64,000 nt of DNA from Tissierellia bacterium (lineage in GTDB: Bacteria; Bacillota; Clostridia; Tissierellales; Peptoniphilaceae): contig JAUMWX010000006.1 of the NCBI GenBank assembly GCA_030529425.1, positions 1 through 64,000 of the forward strand, written 5' to 3'. This document shows, piece by piece, positions 55,514-64,000 of the stretch (its first letter is position 1; each line of letters begins with the position of its first letter). The notes beneath the pieces were generated by a model that had not been told where the DNA came from, did not search any database, and saw only the letters and a list, made by a program, of their open reading frames with translations. A program made the position numbers and the translations under genes.

Positions 55514-55921
55514 ATGGATATTTCCAAGGATATTGAACTGGCTATTGAGAATTTGAAGTTTTCATATTCACCATATTCAAACTTTAAAGTTTCATCGGTT
55601 TTGGTAGGGAAAAACGGAAAAAGATATACGGGAGTGAATATAGAATCCGCATCTTTTTCACCTACGAACTGTGCTGAAAGAACAGCTTTTTTCAAGGCGG
55701 TGTCCGAAGGTGTTAAGGAATTTGAGAGAGTGATAATTGTTGCCGGAAGAAATGGAATTTTAGAAAATTATGTAGCTCCTTGTGGAGTGTGTAGGCAAGT
55801 TATGATGGAATTTTGTGATCCTGAAACATTTGAAATTATTCTTGCCAAGGATAAAGATGATTATAAAGTATATAAACTTAAGGATTTACTTCCGTTAGGA
55901 TTCGGACCTTCAAGTTTATAA
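55514..55921 (+). CDS. cdd: Cytidine deaminase
   Basis: The product has 135 residues. The zinc site is CAERTAFFKA and PCGVCRQVMMEF; the substrate strand is FSYSPYSNFKVSSVL and the Asn/Glu pair is in GVNIESASFSPT. It deaminates cytidine or deoxycytidine to (deoxy)uridine, feeding the phosphorylase encoded next. The C terminus LLPLGFGPSSL is typical of the homotetrameric class. Confidence 0.96.
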   Translation: MDISKDIELAIENLKFSYSPYSNFKVSSVLVGKNGKRYTGVNIESASFSPTNCAERTAFFKAVSEGVKEFERVIIVAGRNGILENYVAPCGVCRQVMMEFCDPETFEIILAKDKDDYKVYKLKDLLPLGFGPSSL

Positions 55922-55934
55922 AGCGGGTGATTTT

Positions 55935-57260
55935 ATGAGAATGTATGATTTAATACATAAAAAGAGAGAAGGATTTGAATTAACAGAAGACGAAATTAAA
56001 TATATTGTACAAGGATATGTAAGTGGAGAAATTCCCGATTACCAAATGTCCGCACTTTTAATGGCGATATATTTCAAAGGAATGAGTGAAAAGGAAACGA
56101 CAATTTTTACATTGGCTGTTGTAAACTCGGGTGAAAAAATAGACCTTTCAGCTATTGAAGGAGTAAAAGTCGATAAGCATAGCACAGGAGGAGTGGGAGA
56201 TAAAACTACATTAATTATTGCACCGATAGTTGCTTCATATGGGGTTAAGGTTGCAAAAATGAGTGGCAGGGGGCTTGGACATACCGGAGGAACGGTAGAT
56301 AAAATGGAAAGCATACCCGGGCTTAGAACCACTCTTGAACCTTCAGAATTTGTGGAGGTTGTAAATAAAACAGGAATATCCGTGATAGGGCAATCTGCGA
56401 ACTTGGCTCCCGCCGACAAGAAGCTGTACGCATTAAGAGATGTTACGGCAACCGTTGACAGTATTCCTCTAATTGCATGTTCGATTATGAGTAAAAAATT
56501 GGCAGCTGGAAATGATGCGATACTTTTGGATGTAAAAACCGGTTCGGGGGCATTTATGAAAACTCCCGCTCAGGCTATAGAATTGGCAAGGGAAATGGTT
56601 AATATAGGAGAAAATGCCGGTAAAAAAACCGTTGCTCTGATAACTGAAATGGATATCCCTTTAGGCCATATGGTGGGAAATACATTGGAAATCAAGGAAG
56701 TTATAGAAACTCTGCAAGGTAGAGGACCGAAGGATTTAACGGATGTTTGCATAAACTTATCCGCAAATATGCTGCACTTAGCCGGACACGGAAATATTGA
56801 AGATTGTAGAAAGCTTGCCGAATCCGCTATACACAGCAAGAAAGCGTATGAAAAGTTTATGGAATTTACAGAAGCTCAAGGTGCAGATATAACATACCTG
56901 AAGGATTTGGATAAGTTTGACAAGGCTACAATAGCATTTGAGCTTAAGAGCGGAAAGTCGGGATATATACACCATATGAATACGGAAAATATAGGTATAG
57001 CTTCAACCATGCTCGGAGCGGGAAGGAAAACTAAGGAAGATTTAATTGATTTTAGTGCCGGCATAGAACTTCTGAAAAAAACAGGAGATTATGTTACGGA
57101 AGGTGAAACTTTAGCGATTCTTTATACAAATAAAGAGGAGAGTATAAACGAAGCGTGCAAATTAATGTCTGAAAGTTATGATATAGAAGATACGAAAATT
57201 GAACTGAAACCGTTGATTTTGGCAAGAGTGTCAAGAGATGGAGTAGAAAAGTATTTCTAG
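55935..57260 (+). CDS. pdp: Pyrimidine-nucleoside phosphorylase
   Basis: The product has 441 residues. DKHSTGGVGDKTTLIIAPIV (phosphate site), KMSGRGLGHTGGTVDKMESI and LRDVTATVDSIPLIACSIMS identify the thymidine/pyrimidine phosphorylase family. It releases (deoxy)ribose-1-phosphate from uridine or thymidine. The route to DeoC needs a phosphopentomutase, which is not in the window. RBS AAGCGGGTGA; 8 bases separate it from the regulator. Confidence 0.96.
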   Translation: MRMYDLIHKKREGFELTEDEIKYIVQGYVSGEIPDYQMSALLMAIYFKGMSEKETTIFTLAVVNSGEKIDLSAIEGVKVDKHSTGGVGDKTTLIIAPIVASYGVKVAKMSGRGLGHTGGTVDKMESIPGLRTTLEPSEFVEVVNKTGISVIGQSANLAPADKKLYALRDVTATVDSIPLIACSIMSKKLAAGNDAILLDVKTGSGAFMKTPAQAIELAREMVNIGENAGKKTVALITEMDIPLGHMVGNTLEIKEVIETLQGRGPKDLTDVCINLSANMLHLAGHGNIEDCRKLAESAIHSKKAYEKFMEFTEAQGADITYLKDLDKFDKATIAFELKSGKSGYIHHMNTENIGIASTMLGAGRKTKEDLIDFSAGIELLKKTGDYVTEGETLAILYTNKEESINEACKLMSESYDIEDTKIELKPLILARVSRDGVEKYF

Positions 57261-57268
57261 GAGATAAT

Positions 57269-58045
57269 ATGTCTAAAAAAAACGATAGAAGAAAAGAAAT
57301 AGTCAAATTGCTTCAGATGAATAACGGAGCGACAATCAAAGACTTATCAGGTATTTTAGATGTTTCGGAAATGACAATAAGAAGAGACTTGCAAATTTTG
57401 GAGTCCGAAGGAGTTGTAAATTTAGTTCACGGTGCGGCAATATACAACCCTCAAAGCTTAAATAAAAGACTTAAGGAATACAGTTTAGTTACTGCCAAGA
57501 ATCAAAATAATGACGCTAAGAACAGGATTGGAAAATATGCAGCCTCACTCATTGACGAAAACGACTATATAATTATAGATACGGGCTCCACAGGAGAAAA
57601 AATAGTACCGAATCTTCCAATCAATAAAAAGTTTACTCTTGTATGCTATACTTCAAATGTGATGGCTAATGCCATTACTAAGCCGAACATTAAGTTAATA
57701 ATGGGAGGCGGGGAATACAAGCCCGAAACCATGTTGTTTTTATCAAATGAAACTACCAAGATGCTAAGCAGACTTAGAGCTACAAAAGTTTTTGTGAGTG
57801 CTTCCGGAATAGATAAGAAATTTGGAGTAACTTGTATGAACAATTATGAGTTGGATTATAAGAATGTGATTAAAAGCATCGGACAGGAGATAATTTTAGT
57901 CGTAGATTCTTCTAAATTTGGAAAAGTTGACAATGCGTATTTTGGAGAAATAGACGAATTTGATTTGATAATTACGGATAAAGATATACCGAAAGAGTGG
58001 GAAGAACTGATTTTGAAAAAAGAAGTAAAATTAGTTAAAGTATAA
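57269..58045 (+). CDS. DeoR-family transcriptional regulator
   Basis: The product has 258 residues. The N-terminal HTH is RRKEIVKLLQMNNGATIKDL followed by VSEMTIRRDLQILESEGV, with the classic VHGGA-like VNLVHGAAI. The C-terminal sugar-phosphate sensor has IIIDTGSTGEKIVPNL, LIMGGGEYKPET and VSASGIDKKFGVT. It probably responds to a (deoxy)ribose phosphate and controls the operon it closes; the dyad at 50092 is the likely target. Confidence 0.9.
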   Translation: MSKKNDRRKEIVKLLQMNNGATIKDLSGILDVSEMTIRRDLQILESEGVVNLVHGAAIYNPQSLNKRLKEYSLVTAKNQNNDAKNRIGKYAASLIDENDYIIIDTGSTGEKIVPNLPINKKFTLVCYTSNVMANAITKPNIKLIMGGGEYKPETMLFLSNETTKMLSRLRATKVFVSASGIDKKFGVTCMNNYELDYKNVIKSIGQEIILVVDSSKFGKVDNAYFGEIDEFDLIITDKDIPKEWEELILKKEVKLVKV

Positions 58046-58076
58046 ATAGAGAGAAGTTAACTTCTCTCTATTTTTA
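58043..58076 (+). terminator. Terminator of the nucleoside operon
   Basis: A perfect palindrome (AAATAGAGAGAAGTTAACTT continued by its mirror half) starts at the stop codon of the regulator gene and ends in TTTTT. Confidence 0.92.
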
Positions 58077-58320
58077 GGTTTAAAATTTTTAACGATTTTA
58101 TTGTTATTTATATTCAAGATTTTAATTCCATGTTCAAAATTTTTTTATCCAATTCCATTTAAATTGACTTGTACTTTTAGAAATTCAAAACTGCAATCTG
58201 AAGAGTCACACTTGTGAAGGGGATTTTTACAAACTCTCGATATATACCATATTTTTCATGATGGAGTAAAAGCGATTAAAATATTCGAACAAACAAATGT
58301 TAAAAATTATTAATAAAATA
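58077..58320. other. AT-rich intergenic region, no gene seen
   Basis: About 245 bases between the nucleoside-operon terminator and the chaperone promoter. No coding or RNA feature was recognised. Confidence 0.6.
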
Positions 58321-58375
58321 TTGATTTTAAAAGTCAAAGATAGTATAATTATATCAAAAGTCAAAGATAGTCAAA
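58321..58375 (+). promoter_or_regulatory. Chaperone-operon promoter with a CtsR operator
   Basis: TTGATT (58321-58326), 17-base spacer, TATAAT (58344-58349). A perfect CtsR heptad repeat, AGTCAAA-GAT-AGTCAAA, lies at 58359-58375 over the expected transcription start. A second copy of its left half, AGTCAAAGATAGT, at 58332-58344 abuts the -10. The published CtsR consensus is (A/G)GTCAAANAN(A/G)GTCAAA. Confidence 0.88.
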
Positions 58376-58392
58376 ATATAAAGAGGTAAGAA

Positions 58393-59271
58393 ATGAAATT
58401 CAGAGATTATTATGAAATATTGGGAGTATCAAAGGATGCGAGCCCTTCAGATATAAAGAAAGAATACAGAAAGTTGGCGAAAAAATATCATCCGGATTTA
58501 AATCAGGGAGATGAGGAAGCGGCAAATAAACTAAAAGAGATCAATGAGGCATATGAAGTATTGTCGGATAAGGAAAAAAGAGAGAAATATGATAAGTTTG
58601 GGGCAAATTTTGATTTTTCTCAGGGCATGAACTTTGATCCGTCACAATACGGATATAGCTCTTATGAAAGTACCGGGGATTTTTCAGACTTTTTTGATAT
58701 GATATTTGGAAACAGATCCGGTGCGTTTGGAAGAGGAAATGCAGGTTTTGGCGGTTTTCGAGATATTTTCGGAGGTGCAAATGTAAGGCAAAAACCCAGT
58801 TATGAATTGGATACGACATTATCTTTGGAAGAAGCATACAAGGGCGGAAGCAAGAGAGTAAATATAATACTCAACGGTGTAAGTAAAGAAATAGAATTAA
58901 AGTGGCCTAAGGGAATTACTCCGGGGAAAAAGATTAAAATTAACGGTTCAAAAATAGGACTTGATGGAGATATTTTGGTAAGGATAAAGATAGATTCGGA
59001 ATATACCTTTGAGGGAAATCATCTGACCAAGGATATAAAAGTGTATCCTTGGGAGGCATACTTCGGAGTATCAAAAGAAGTGGCAACTTTGAGCGGTAAA
59101 ATAAAAGTAAAAATACCTCAAAATATACAAACGGGAAAGAAAATCAAAGTACCCGGAAGGGGATATGTAGATATGAAGGGAAATACAGGAGATCTATTTT
59201 TGAGAATTAGCATAGTAAATCCTGAAAAATTGACGAAGGAACAGGAAGAAATATACAGAAAAATGATGTAG
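58393..59271 (+). CDS. DnaJ-like co-chaperone without zinc finger (CbpA/DnaJ class B)
   Basis: The product has 292 residues. The J domain (about 1-65) has the HPD motif at 33-35. A Gly/Phe-rich region (about 75-135) follows, then two beta-sandwich substrate-binding domains (about 138-275). There are no cysteines, so the zinc finger of class-A DnaJ is absent. It should stimulate DnaK and hand substrates to ClpB, encoded 12 bases downstream. The start ATG 58393 follows AAGAGGTAAG. Confidence 0.92.
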   Translation: MKFRDYYEILGVSKDASPSDIKKEYRKLAKKYHPDLNQGDEEAANKLKEINEAYEVLSDKEKREKYDKFGANFDFSQGMNFDPSQYGYSSYESTGDFSDFFDMIFGNRSGAFGRGNAGFGGFRDIFGGANVRQKPSYELDTTLSLEEAYKGGSKRVNIILNGVSKEIELKWPKGITPGKKIKINGSKIGLDGDILVRIKIDSEYTFEGNHLTKDIKVYPWEAYFGVSKEVATLSGKIKVKIPQNIQTGKKIKVPGRGYVDMKGNTGDLFLRISIVNPEKLTKEQEEIYRKMM

Positions 59272-59283
59272 TGGAGGTGAGAC

Positions 59284-61869
59284 ATGTACGATAAATTTTC
59301 ACAAAAGGCTATGGAGTACATTCAAAATGCACAAAATATAGCAATAAAAAACGCAAATGCCGAGTTAAGAGAAGAACATTTGGCTTTATCTATATTTTTG
59401 GATTCGGACGGATTGATATACAGACTGGTTAATATTATGGGAGCTGATTCTGAAAAGATAAGGGATGAATTGAGAATTTCGGTAGATAAATTACCGACTC
59501 AACAGGGAGGTAATCTGTATCCGAATGCTACATTCCAAAGGATTATACTTAAGTCCGAAGATGAGGCTAAGGAAATAAAAGATGATTATCAAGGTGTTGA
59601 GCATATATTTTTAGCAATGATTAAGGAAAAAGGTATTGAAATAGAAAAAATATTTTCTAAAAACAAAATAGATTATAAAAATTTTAAGAAAAAACTTATG
59701 GAGTTCAAGCAAGAAAGCAAAGAAGCGGGAAGAGATAACCTTGACGAAGAAAATGCTTTGGTAAAATATACGATAGATTTGACGAAACAAGCCAGAGAGG
59801 GGAAAATGGATCCTGTAATCGGAAGAGAGGATGAGATTAGAAATACTATCAGAATTCTTTCCAGAAGGACTAAAAATAACCCTGTACTGATAGGAGAACC
59901 CGGAGTTGGTAAGACCGCGATAGTAGAAGGCTTGGCACAAAGAATCATAAACAACGATGTTCCCGAAAATCTTAGAAATATAAAACTTTTATCATTGGAT
60001 ATGGCGGGATTGATTGCGGGAGCCAAGTATAGAGGCGAATTTGAAGAAAGGCTTAAATCCGTTCTTAAGGAAGTGGAAAAATCCGAAGGTGACATAGTAA
60101 TGTTTATTGATGAAATTCATATGATTGTGGGAGCCGGAAAGACTGACGGGGCTATGGATGCCGGAAATATCATGAAGCCCGCCTTGTCGAGGGGATTAAT
60201 TAAATTAATCGGGGCGACCACATTGAATGAATACAGGAATTATATTGAAAAGGACGGAGCTTTGGAGAGAAGATTCCAAAAAGTAATGGTATCGGAACCA
60301 AGTGTTGAAGATACGATATCTATTTTAAGAGGAATCAAGGAAAAGTATGAATTACATCACGGTATAAGAATTTCGGATTCCGCTGTGATATCTTGCGCCA
60401 CTTTATCAGACAGATATATAACGGACAGATTTCTTCCGGATAAGGCGATCGACCTTATGGATGAGGCATGCGCAATGGTAAGAACGGAGATAGATTCAAT
60501 GCCGCAGGAATTGGATGACTTGAGGAGAGAATTACTTCAAATGCAAATAGAAATCACGGCACTAAAGAAAGAAGAAGACGAAATCTCCAAAGAAAGACTT
60601 AAGATAATTGAAGATGAAATGAATCAAAAAAGCGAACTTTACAATGAAAAGTTTGCGAAATGGCAAGACAGTAAAAAGATTTTAGAAAAGGCGAATGAAA
60701 TTAAGGCGGAGATTGATTCTGTAAAAATAAAAATAGAAGAAGCGGAAAGAAAATATGATTTTGAAACTTTGTCTAGGTTGAAATACGGAACATTGCCAAA
60801 TTTACAAACAAGTTTAAAAGAAATAGAGGAAAAGTCAAATAGAGAATCGGCACTTAAGGAAGAAGTAAGTGAAGAAGAAATAGCGGAAGTTATATCAAAA
60901 TGGACCAATATACCGGTGACAAAATTGGTTGAAAGTGAAAGAGATAAGATTTTGAATCTTGACAGAGAGCTTCACAAGAGAGTTGTAGGGCAGGATGAAG
61001 CGGTAGAAGCGGTTGCCGAATCTATCATAAGGGCGAGATCGGGTCTTAAAGATCAGAACAGGCCTATAGGTTCCTTTATATTTTTAGGACCGACAGGAGT
61101 TGGAAAAACCGAGCTTGCAAAGGCGCTGACAGAAAACATGTTTGATGATGAAAAAAATGTAGTCAGGATAGATATGTCCGAGTATATGGAAAAATATTCG
61201 GTGTCAAGGTTGATAGGAGCGGCTCCCGGATATATAGGTTATGAAGAAGGCGGACAGTTGACCGAAGCGGTCAGAAGAAAACCGTATTCCGTAGTACTTT
61301 TTGATGAAATTGAAAAAGCCCACCCGGATGTTTTTAATATCTTATTACAAGTTCTTGACGACGGAAGATTGACGGATAACCAGGGAAGGACAGTGAACTT
61401 CAAAAATACCATCATTATTATGACTTCAAATATAGGTTCGAACTATTTATTAAACGGGATAAATGAAGATGGAGAAATTTCGGAATATGCAAAAAATATG
61501 GTAGATTCCGAGCTAAAAAACTCCTTCAGACCTGAATTTCTAAATAGAATTGATGAAATAGTTTTATTTAAACCTTTGGGTAAGTCTGAAATTTCGAGAA
61601 TAATAGATATTGAAATTAAAAAGATTTCAAACAGACTTTCCGATAGGAAGATAAAAATTGTTGCTGATGAGATGCTTAAGGAATTTATAATTCAAAAGGC
61701 ATATTCTCCACAATACGGAGCAAGACCTATAAGAAGATTTATACAAAAAAATATTGAAACTGTACTTGGAAGATCGATAATTTCCGGTGAAATTCTTGAA
61801 AAATCAACGGTGAAATTGAGTGTGGAAGGAGAAAAAATCAAAGTTTCCAACATTAACACCGATAAATAG
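59284..61869 (+). CDS. clpB: Disaggregase ClpB
   Basis: The product has 861 residues. The N-terminal Clp repeat domain (FSQKAMEYIQNAQNIAIKNA) is followed by NBD1 with Walker A GEPGVGKT (about 205), a coiled-coil middle domain (about 395-530) that marks ClpB rather than ClpA/ClpC, and NBD2 with Walker A GPTGVGKT (about 602) and sensor RNRIDEIVLF. No ClpP-binding IGF/IGL loop is apparent. It works with DnaK/DnaJ to dissolve aggregates. RBS GGAGGTGAG. Co-transcribed with the DnaJ-like gene under the CtsR box. Confidence 0.95.
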   Translation: MYDKFSQKAMEYIQNAQNIAIKNANAELREEHLALSIFLDSDGLIYRLVNIMGADSEKIRDELRISVDKLPTQQGGNLYPNATFQRIILKSEDEAKEIKDDYQGVEHIFLAMIKEKGIEIEKIFSKNKIDYKNFKKKLMEFKQESKEAGRDNLDEENALVKYTIDLTKQAREGKMDPVIGREDEIRNTIRILSRRTKNNPVLIGEPGVGKTAIVEGLAQRIINNDVPENLRNIKLLSLDMAGLIAGAKYRGEFEERLKSVLKEVEKSEGDIVMFIDEIHMIVGAGKTDGAMDAGNIMKPALSRGLIKLIGATTLNEYRNYIEKDGALERRFQKVMVSEPSVEDTISILRGIKEKYELHHGIRISDSAVISCATLSDRYITDRFLPDKAIDLMDEACAMVRTEIDSMPQELDDLRRELLQMQIEITALKKEEDEISKERLKIIEDEMNQKSELYNEKFAKWQDSKKILEKANEIKAEIDSVKIKIEEAERKYDFETLSRLKYGTLPNLQTSLKEIEEKSNRESALKEEVSEEEIAEVISKWTNIPVTKLVESERDKILNLDRELHKRVVGQDEAVEAVAESIIRARSGLKDQNRPIGSFIFLGPTGVGKTELAKALTENMFDDEKNVVRIDMSEYMEKYSVSRLIGAAPGYIGYEEGGQLTEAVRRKPYSVVLFDEIEKAHPDVFNILLQVLDDGRLTDNQGRTVNFKNTIIIMTSNIGSNYLLNGINEDGEISEYAKNMVDSELKNSFRPEFLNRIDEIVLFKPLGKSEISRIIDIEIKKISNRLSDRKIKIVADEMLKEFIIQKAYSPQYGARPIRRFIQKNIETVLGRSIISGEILEKSTVKLSVEGEKIKVSNINTDK

Positions 61870-61889
61870 TACAAGAACAAAATAATTTT

Positions 61890-61925
61890 AGCCCCAAAAT
61901 CATCAGTGATTTTGGGGCTTTTTAG
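61890..61925 (+). terminator. Terminator after clpB
   Basis: A 13-bp perfect stem (AGCCCCAAAATCA with its complement), loop TCAG, then TTTTT. Confidence 0.93.
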
Positions 61926-62018
61926 AATAATACGTTGAAAAACTGTATAAGAGTCGGTTATAAAAAGAGATATTACAACATAAAATACAAACATAACAAT
62001 TTAATAAAATAATTTAAA

Positions 62019-62047
62019 TTGACAAAAAATAATATCCATTTTATAAT
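62019..62047 (+). promoter_or_regulatory. Promoter of the metalloprotease gene
   Basis: TTGACA (62019-62024), 17-base spacer, TATAAT (62042-62047): a consensus promoter 68 bases before the GTG start. Confidence 0.85.
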
Positions 62048-62115
62048 ATATATAGAGGATAGTTTATATATATAAAAATCTGATGAGTATTAATTGTTAA
62101 GGGGGAGGAGTAGAC

Positions 62116-62676
62116 GTGAAAAGAAAAATAATTTGTATGATATTTTTATTTTTGATTATATCGAGCAAATCATATGCTACAACAAATACTGATATTGATT
62201 TCAATGGTAGTTTGGAAGATGGTGTGGGTAGTTTGGGAGTTTGGATTTCTCCTTCATGTGAGTATACATATTCAATACCACAAGCGATAGATAATTGGAA
62301 CTATCCCGGTTGGAGCAATCCAGTTAATATGATTTCTGTGGAAGAATCTCAGTACTCATATATAGATTTCTATCAAGTTTATAGACCCGGTGCTAATTAT
62401 ACTGCATATACTATATGCTATTCAGCGCAAAATGAGGGATTAACATACTATCAAAAAGAATATATGGATTGGAGATATGCAGAAATAACTTTAAATGAGG
62501 CGGTCATGGGATCAAGACCAACATATAAGAATATAGGGACAATAATACACGAGATGGGTCATGCGATGGGACTTAAAGACATTAACAGAAGGAGTTCTAT
62601 AATGCACTTTAATTCTGACAAAATATATTATCGTGTGACTAGAGATGCAAATGATGCTATTGTTAGGAAATACTAA
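62116..62676 (+). CDS. Small secreted zinc metalloprotease with HExxHxxGxxD motif
   Basis: GTG start at 62116 follows GGGGGAGGAGTAGAC. The product has 186 residues with a signal peptide (about 1-22, ending SYA). The C-terminal part has HEMGHAMGLKD, in which an Asp takes the place of the third His of metzincins, and a Met-turn-like SIMHF shortly after. HExxHxxGxxD is the pattern of snapalysins (M7) and a few other small secreted proteases. It is the first gene of a two-gene unit with a lipoprotein. Substrate unknown. Confidence 0.8.
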   Translation: MKRKIICMIFLFLIISSKSYATTNTDIDFNGSLEDGVGSLGVWISPSCEYTYSIPQAIDNWNYPGWSNPVNMISVEESQYSYIDFYQVYRPGANYTAYTICYSAQNEGLTYYQKEYMDWRYAEITLNEAVMGSRPTYKNIGTIIHEMGHAMGLKDINRRSSIMHFNSDKIYYRVTRDANDAIVRKY

Positions 62677-62691
62677 GAGGAGGGAGAATAT

Positions 62692-63336
62692 ATGAAAAAA
62701 TTAATTATTGTTTTACTTATATTTACTTTGGTGCTTGTAGGATGTAAAACAGACGCTAAAATTAAGGAAAGCAATCAAGAGAAGGAAACAACGGAAAGTA
62801 CTAAATTGGATGTAGTAATTAATGAAAAAGTCATGATGGAATATGCATATTCCGGTGAACTTAAAGATATGCTTAAGGATTCAGATTTTGTTACATTAAT
62901 AGAAGTGTTGGATAAAGAAGAGGCGTGGATACCTAAAGGTTCTAGACTTCCTCAAACGGCATTTAAAGCTAAAGTTATAGAAAATTTGAAGGGAAAATTG
63001 GATGTAGATGAAATAAATGTTGTTTTAACAGGAGGAACGGTTAAACTTAAGGAATTTAAACTCGTAAATCAGAACGAATCAAATCAAAAAATGGGATTAA
63101 ACGATATGTCTGAAGATGACTTGGAAAAGAAATATATCTCAATTTATCCTGATGCGTATACTGAACTTGAGAAAGGAAATACCTATATTGTTTTTTTGAA
63201 AGATTATAGAGATGAAGGAAGGAAACCGAATGAATACCATCTTCGTATGGACGGATATGGTATATATAAGAAAGAGGGAGATTTTTATAAGTGTAAAATG
63301 TGGGATACTTCCGTTAAGAAGGAAGCATTTAAATAA
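62692..63336 (+). CDS. Lipoprotein of unknown function
   Basis: The product has 214 residues with a lipobox at Cys18 (LVLVGCKTD), a Glu/Thr linker and a mostly beta domain (SDFVTLIEVLDKEEAW, TAFKAKVIENLKGKLDVDEI, VFLKDYRDEGRKPNEYHL). The pattern of a first strand 'VxLIEV', then 'fkakViEnLKGk' and 'YIVFLK' is seen in various small Firmicute lipoproteins without known role. It lies 15 bases after the metalloprotease gene with RBS GAGGAGGGAG. A protective or partner role for the protease is possible. Confidence 0.6.
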   Translation: MKKLIIVLLIFTLVLVGCKTDAKIKESNQEKETTESTKLDVVINEKVMMEYAYSGELKDMLKDSDFVTLIEVLDKEEAWIPKGSRLPQTAFKAKVIENLKGKLDVDEINVVLTGGTVKLKEFKLVNQNESNQKMGLNDMSEDDLEKKYISIYPDAYTELEKGNTYIVFLKDYRDEGRKPNEYHLRMDGYGIYKKEGDFYKCKMWDTSVKKEAFK

Positions 63337-63354
63337 TGAATTGTATTGGTAATC

Positions 63355-63386
63355 AGGATCTGGGAAATTGTCTCAGATCCTTTTAA
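63355..63386 (+). terminator. Terminator after the lipoprotein gene
   Basis: AGGATCTG pairs with CAGATCCT, 11-base loop, followed by TTTTAATTT. Confidence 0.75.
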
Positions 63387-63459
63387 TTTGTGTAAAGATA
63401 ATAAATTTCAGTCAAAAGTGATACAATAAATAAATAGTTGAAATAGTGGAGGAAAATAA

Positions 63460-63792
63460 ATGAGCAAAATAACAATAGATATTTTAGAGGATTATCTGTT
63501 ACAACATTATACGGAAAATGCATCGGAACAAAGTCTATTCATGAAACTTGTTGAGGAAGTCGGAGAGGTTGCCGAGATTTTAAATATGCGAGCGGGAAGA
63601 AAAGCAGGGAACAAAAAAGATTTGGACAAAGAGTTGGCGACAGAAATAGCTGATGTACTACATTATGCGATAGCTATAGCCGCAATAAATAACATTGATT
63701 TATCAAGTGTTATTCTAAGTAAGGACAAGGAGGCGGCTGTCAGATATAATCATAAAATCAATCTTGTGGAGTATATTGAAAAAAGGATTTGA
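63460..63792 (+). CDS. MazG-like nucleotide pyrophosphohydrolase
   Basis: The product has 110 residues, all alpha. The metal-binding pattern ExxE-x(n)-ExxD is visible as LVEEVGEVAEIL and ELATEIADVLHYAIAIA. Such small MazG enzymes hydrolyse (d)NTPs and clean the nucleotide pool. RBS GTGGAGGAAAA. An extended -10-like TGATACAAT lies at 63419-63427. Confidence 0.85.
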   Translation: MSKITIDILEDYLLQHYTENASEQSLFMKLVEEVGEVAEILNMRAGRKAGNKKDLDKELATEIADVLHYAIAIAAINNIDLSSVILSKDKEAAVRYNHKINLVEYIEKRI

Positions 63793-63844
63793 AAGAAGAT
63801 TGTTTAAATTATATCGTCATGTTATAATTTCGTAGAGGTAAATT

Positions 63845-64000
63845 ATGAAATCCAGTAGAAATAAAACAATTGATTTCGGCATGAAAGATGCGGATGAATA
63901 TTTGAGCATGGCTATTTCTGCCGATAAATTCGAAGGAAAATTTGACAATTTAATAAATAGAAATATTGTTGGAGATTTTTTTAAGGCAATTGAATTAATA
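63845..64000 (+). CDS. Unknown protein (3' end beyond window)
   Basis: ATG at 63845 follows AGAGGTAAATT and stays open to the edge (52 codons). It begins MKSSRNKTIDFGMKDADEYL and continues with a mixed, soluble sequence. No family is recognisable from this part. Confidence 0.6.
   Translation, partial: MKSSRNKTIDFGMKDADEYLSMAISADKFEGKFDNLINRNIVGDFFKAIELI

Noticed and set aside
58321-58380. HrcA/CIRCE element upstream of the DnaJ-like gene
   Set aside because: No TTAGCACTC-N9-GAGTGCTAA is present; the repeats fit CtsR instead.

Overview
The window is AT-rich, low-GC Gram-positive DNA. AGGAGG-type ribosome binding sites are strong, -10 boxes are often extended (TGnTATAAT), and rho-independent hairpins are abundant. 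Rex, rubredoxin, a 2[4Fe-4S] ferredoxin, the tig-clpP-clpX-lon-engB order and the protease and nucleoside genes point to an anaerobic Firmicute. I infer a member of the Clostridia/Tissierellia, plausibly one of the Gram-positive anaerobic cocci; the species cannot be fixed from the sequence alone. No rRNA, tRNA, CRISPR array or complete mobile element was seen.

Layout. 1-4300 is accessory: the 3' end of an IdeS/Mac-like immunoglobulin-protease gene, remnants of a WYL-type regulator and a plasmid-type Rep protein, a secreted Cys/His protein and a hairpin-rich non-coding stretch. 4440-8738 (minus strand) is a very large secreted subtilase ending in cell-wall-binding repeats. 9302-13622 holds a DUF4230 gene and a zinc-acquisition operon (ZinT-like lipoprotein, ZnuA with an inserted domain, ZnuC, ZnuB) behind a promoter with two candidate operators. 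13799-31404 is mostly housekeeping: Nudix, GNAT, AlkD-like, ferredoxin, RsmI, GlmM, DegV, a peptide-binding-like protein, trigger factor, ClpP, ClpX, Lon, EngB, rubredoxin, a SpoIIAB-like ATPase, TypA and cardiolipin synthase, followed by Rex (31544-32182).

32785-48001 is the most unusual region. It is a surface-glycan locus with sugar-nucleotide aminotransferase, polymerase, flippase, two acetyltransferases, a PglC-like initiating transferase and, behind its own promoter, a PglF-like dehydratase. Together these suggest a bacillosamine-type 2,4-diamino sugar. The second half of the operon is amino-acid chemistry: a PLP enzyme of the D-cysteine desulfhydrase/ACC deaminase family, three ATP-grasp ligases, a CapA-like metallophosphatase and an N5-(carboxyethyl)ornithine synthase-like dehydrogenase. 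No conventional glycosyltransferase is visible. My hypothesis is a glycan, or mixed sugar/amino-acid polymer, decorated or linked by an opine-type amino acid.

48129-64000 holds an ABC-F ATPase, a complete nucleoside uptake and salvage operon (BMP lipoprotein, ABC transporter, DeoC, Cdd, Pdp, DeoR regulator), a DnaJ-like/ClpB chaperone operon behind a textbook CtsR operator, a small secreted HExxHxxGxxD metalloprotease with a lipoprotein partner, a MazG-like pyrophosphohydrolase, and the start of an unknown gene cut by the right edge.
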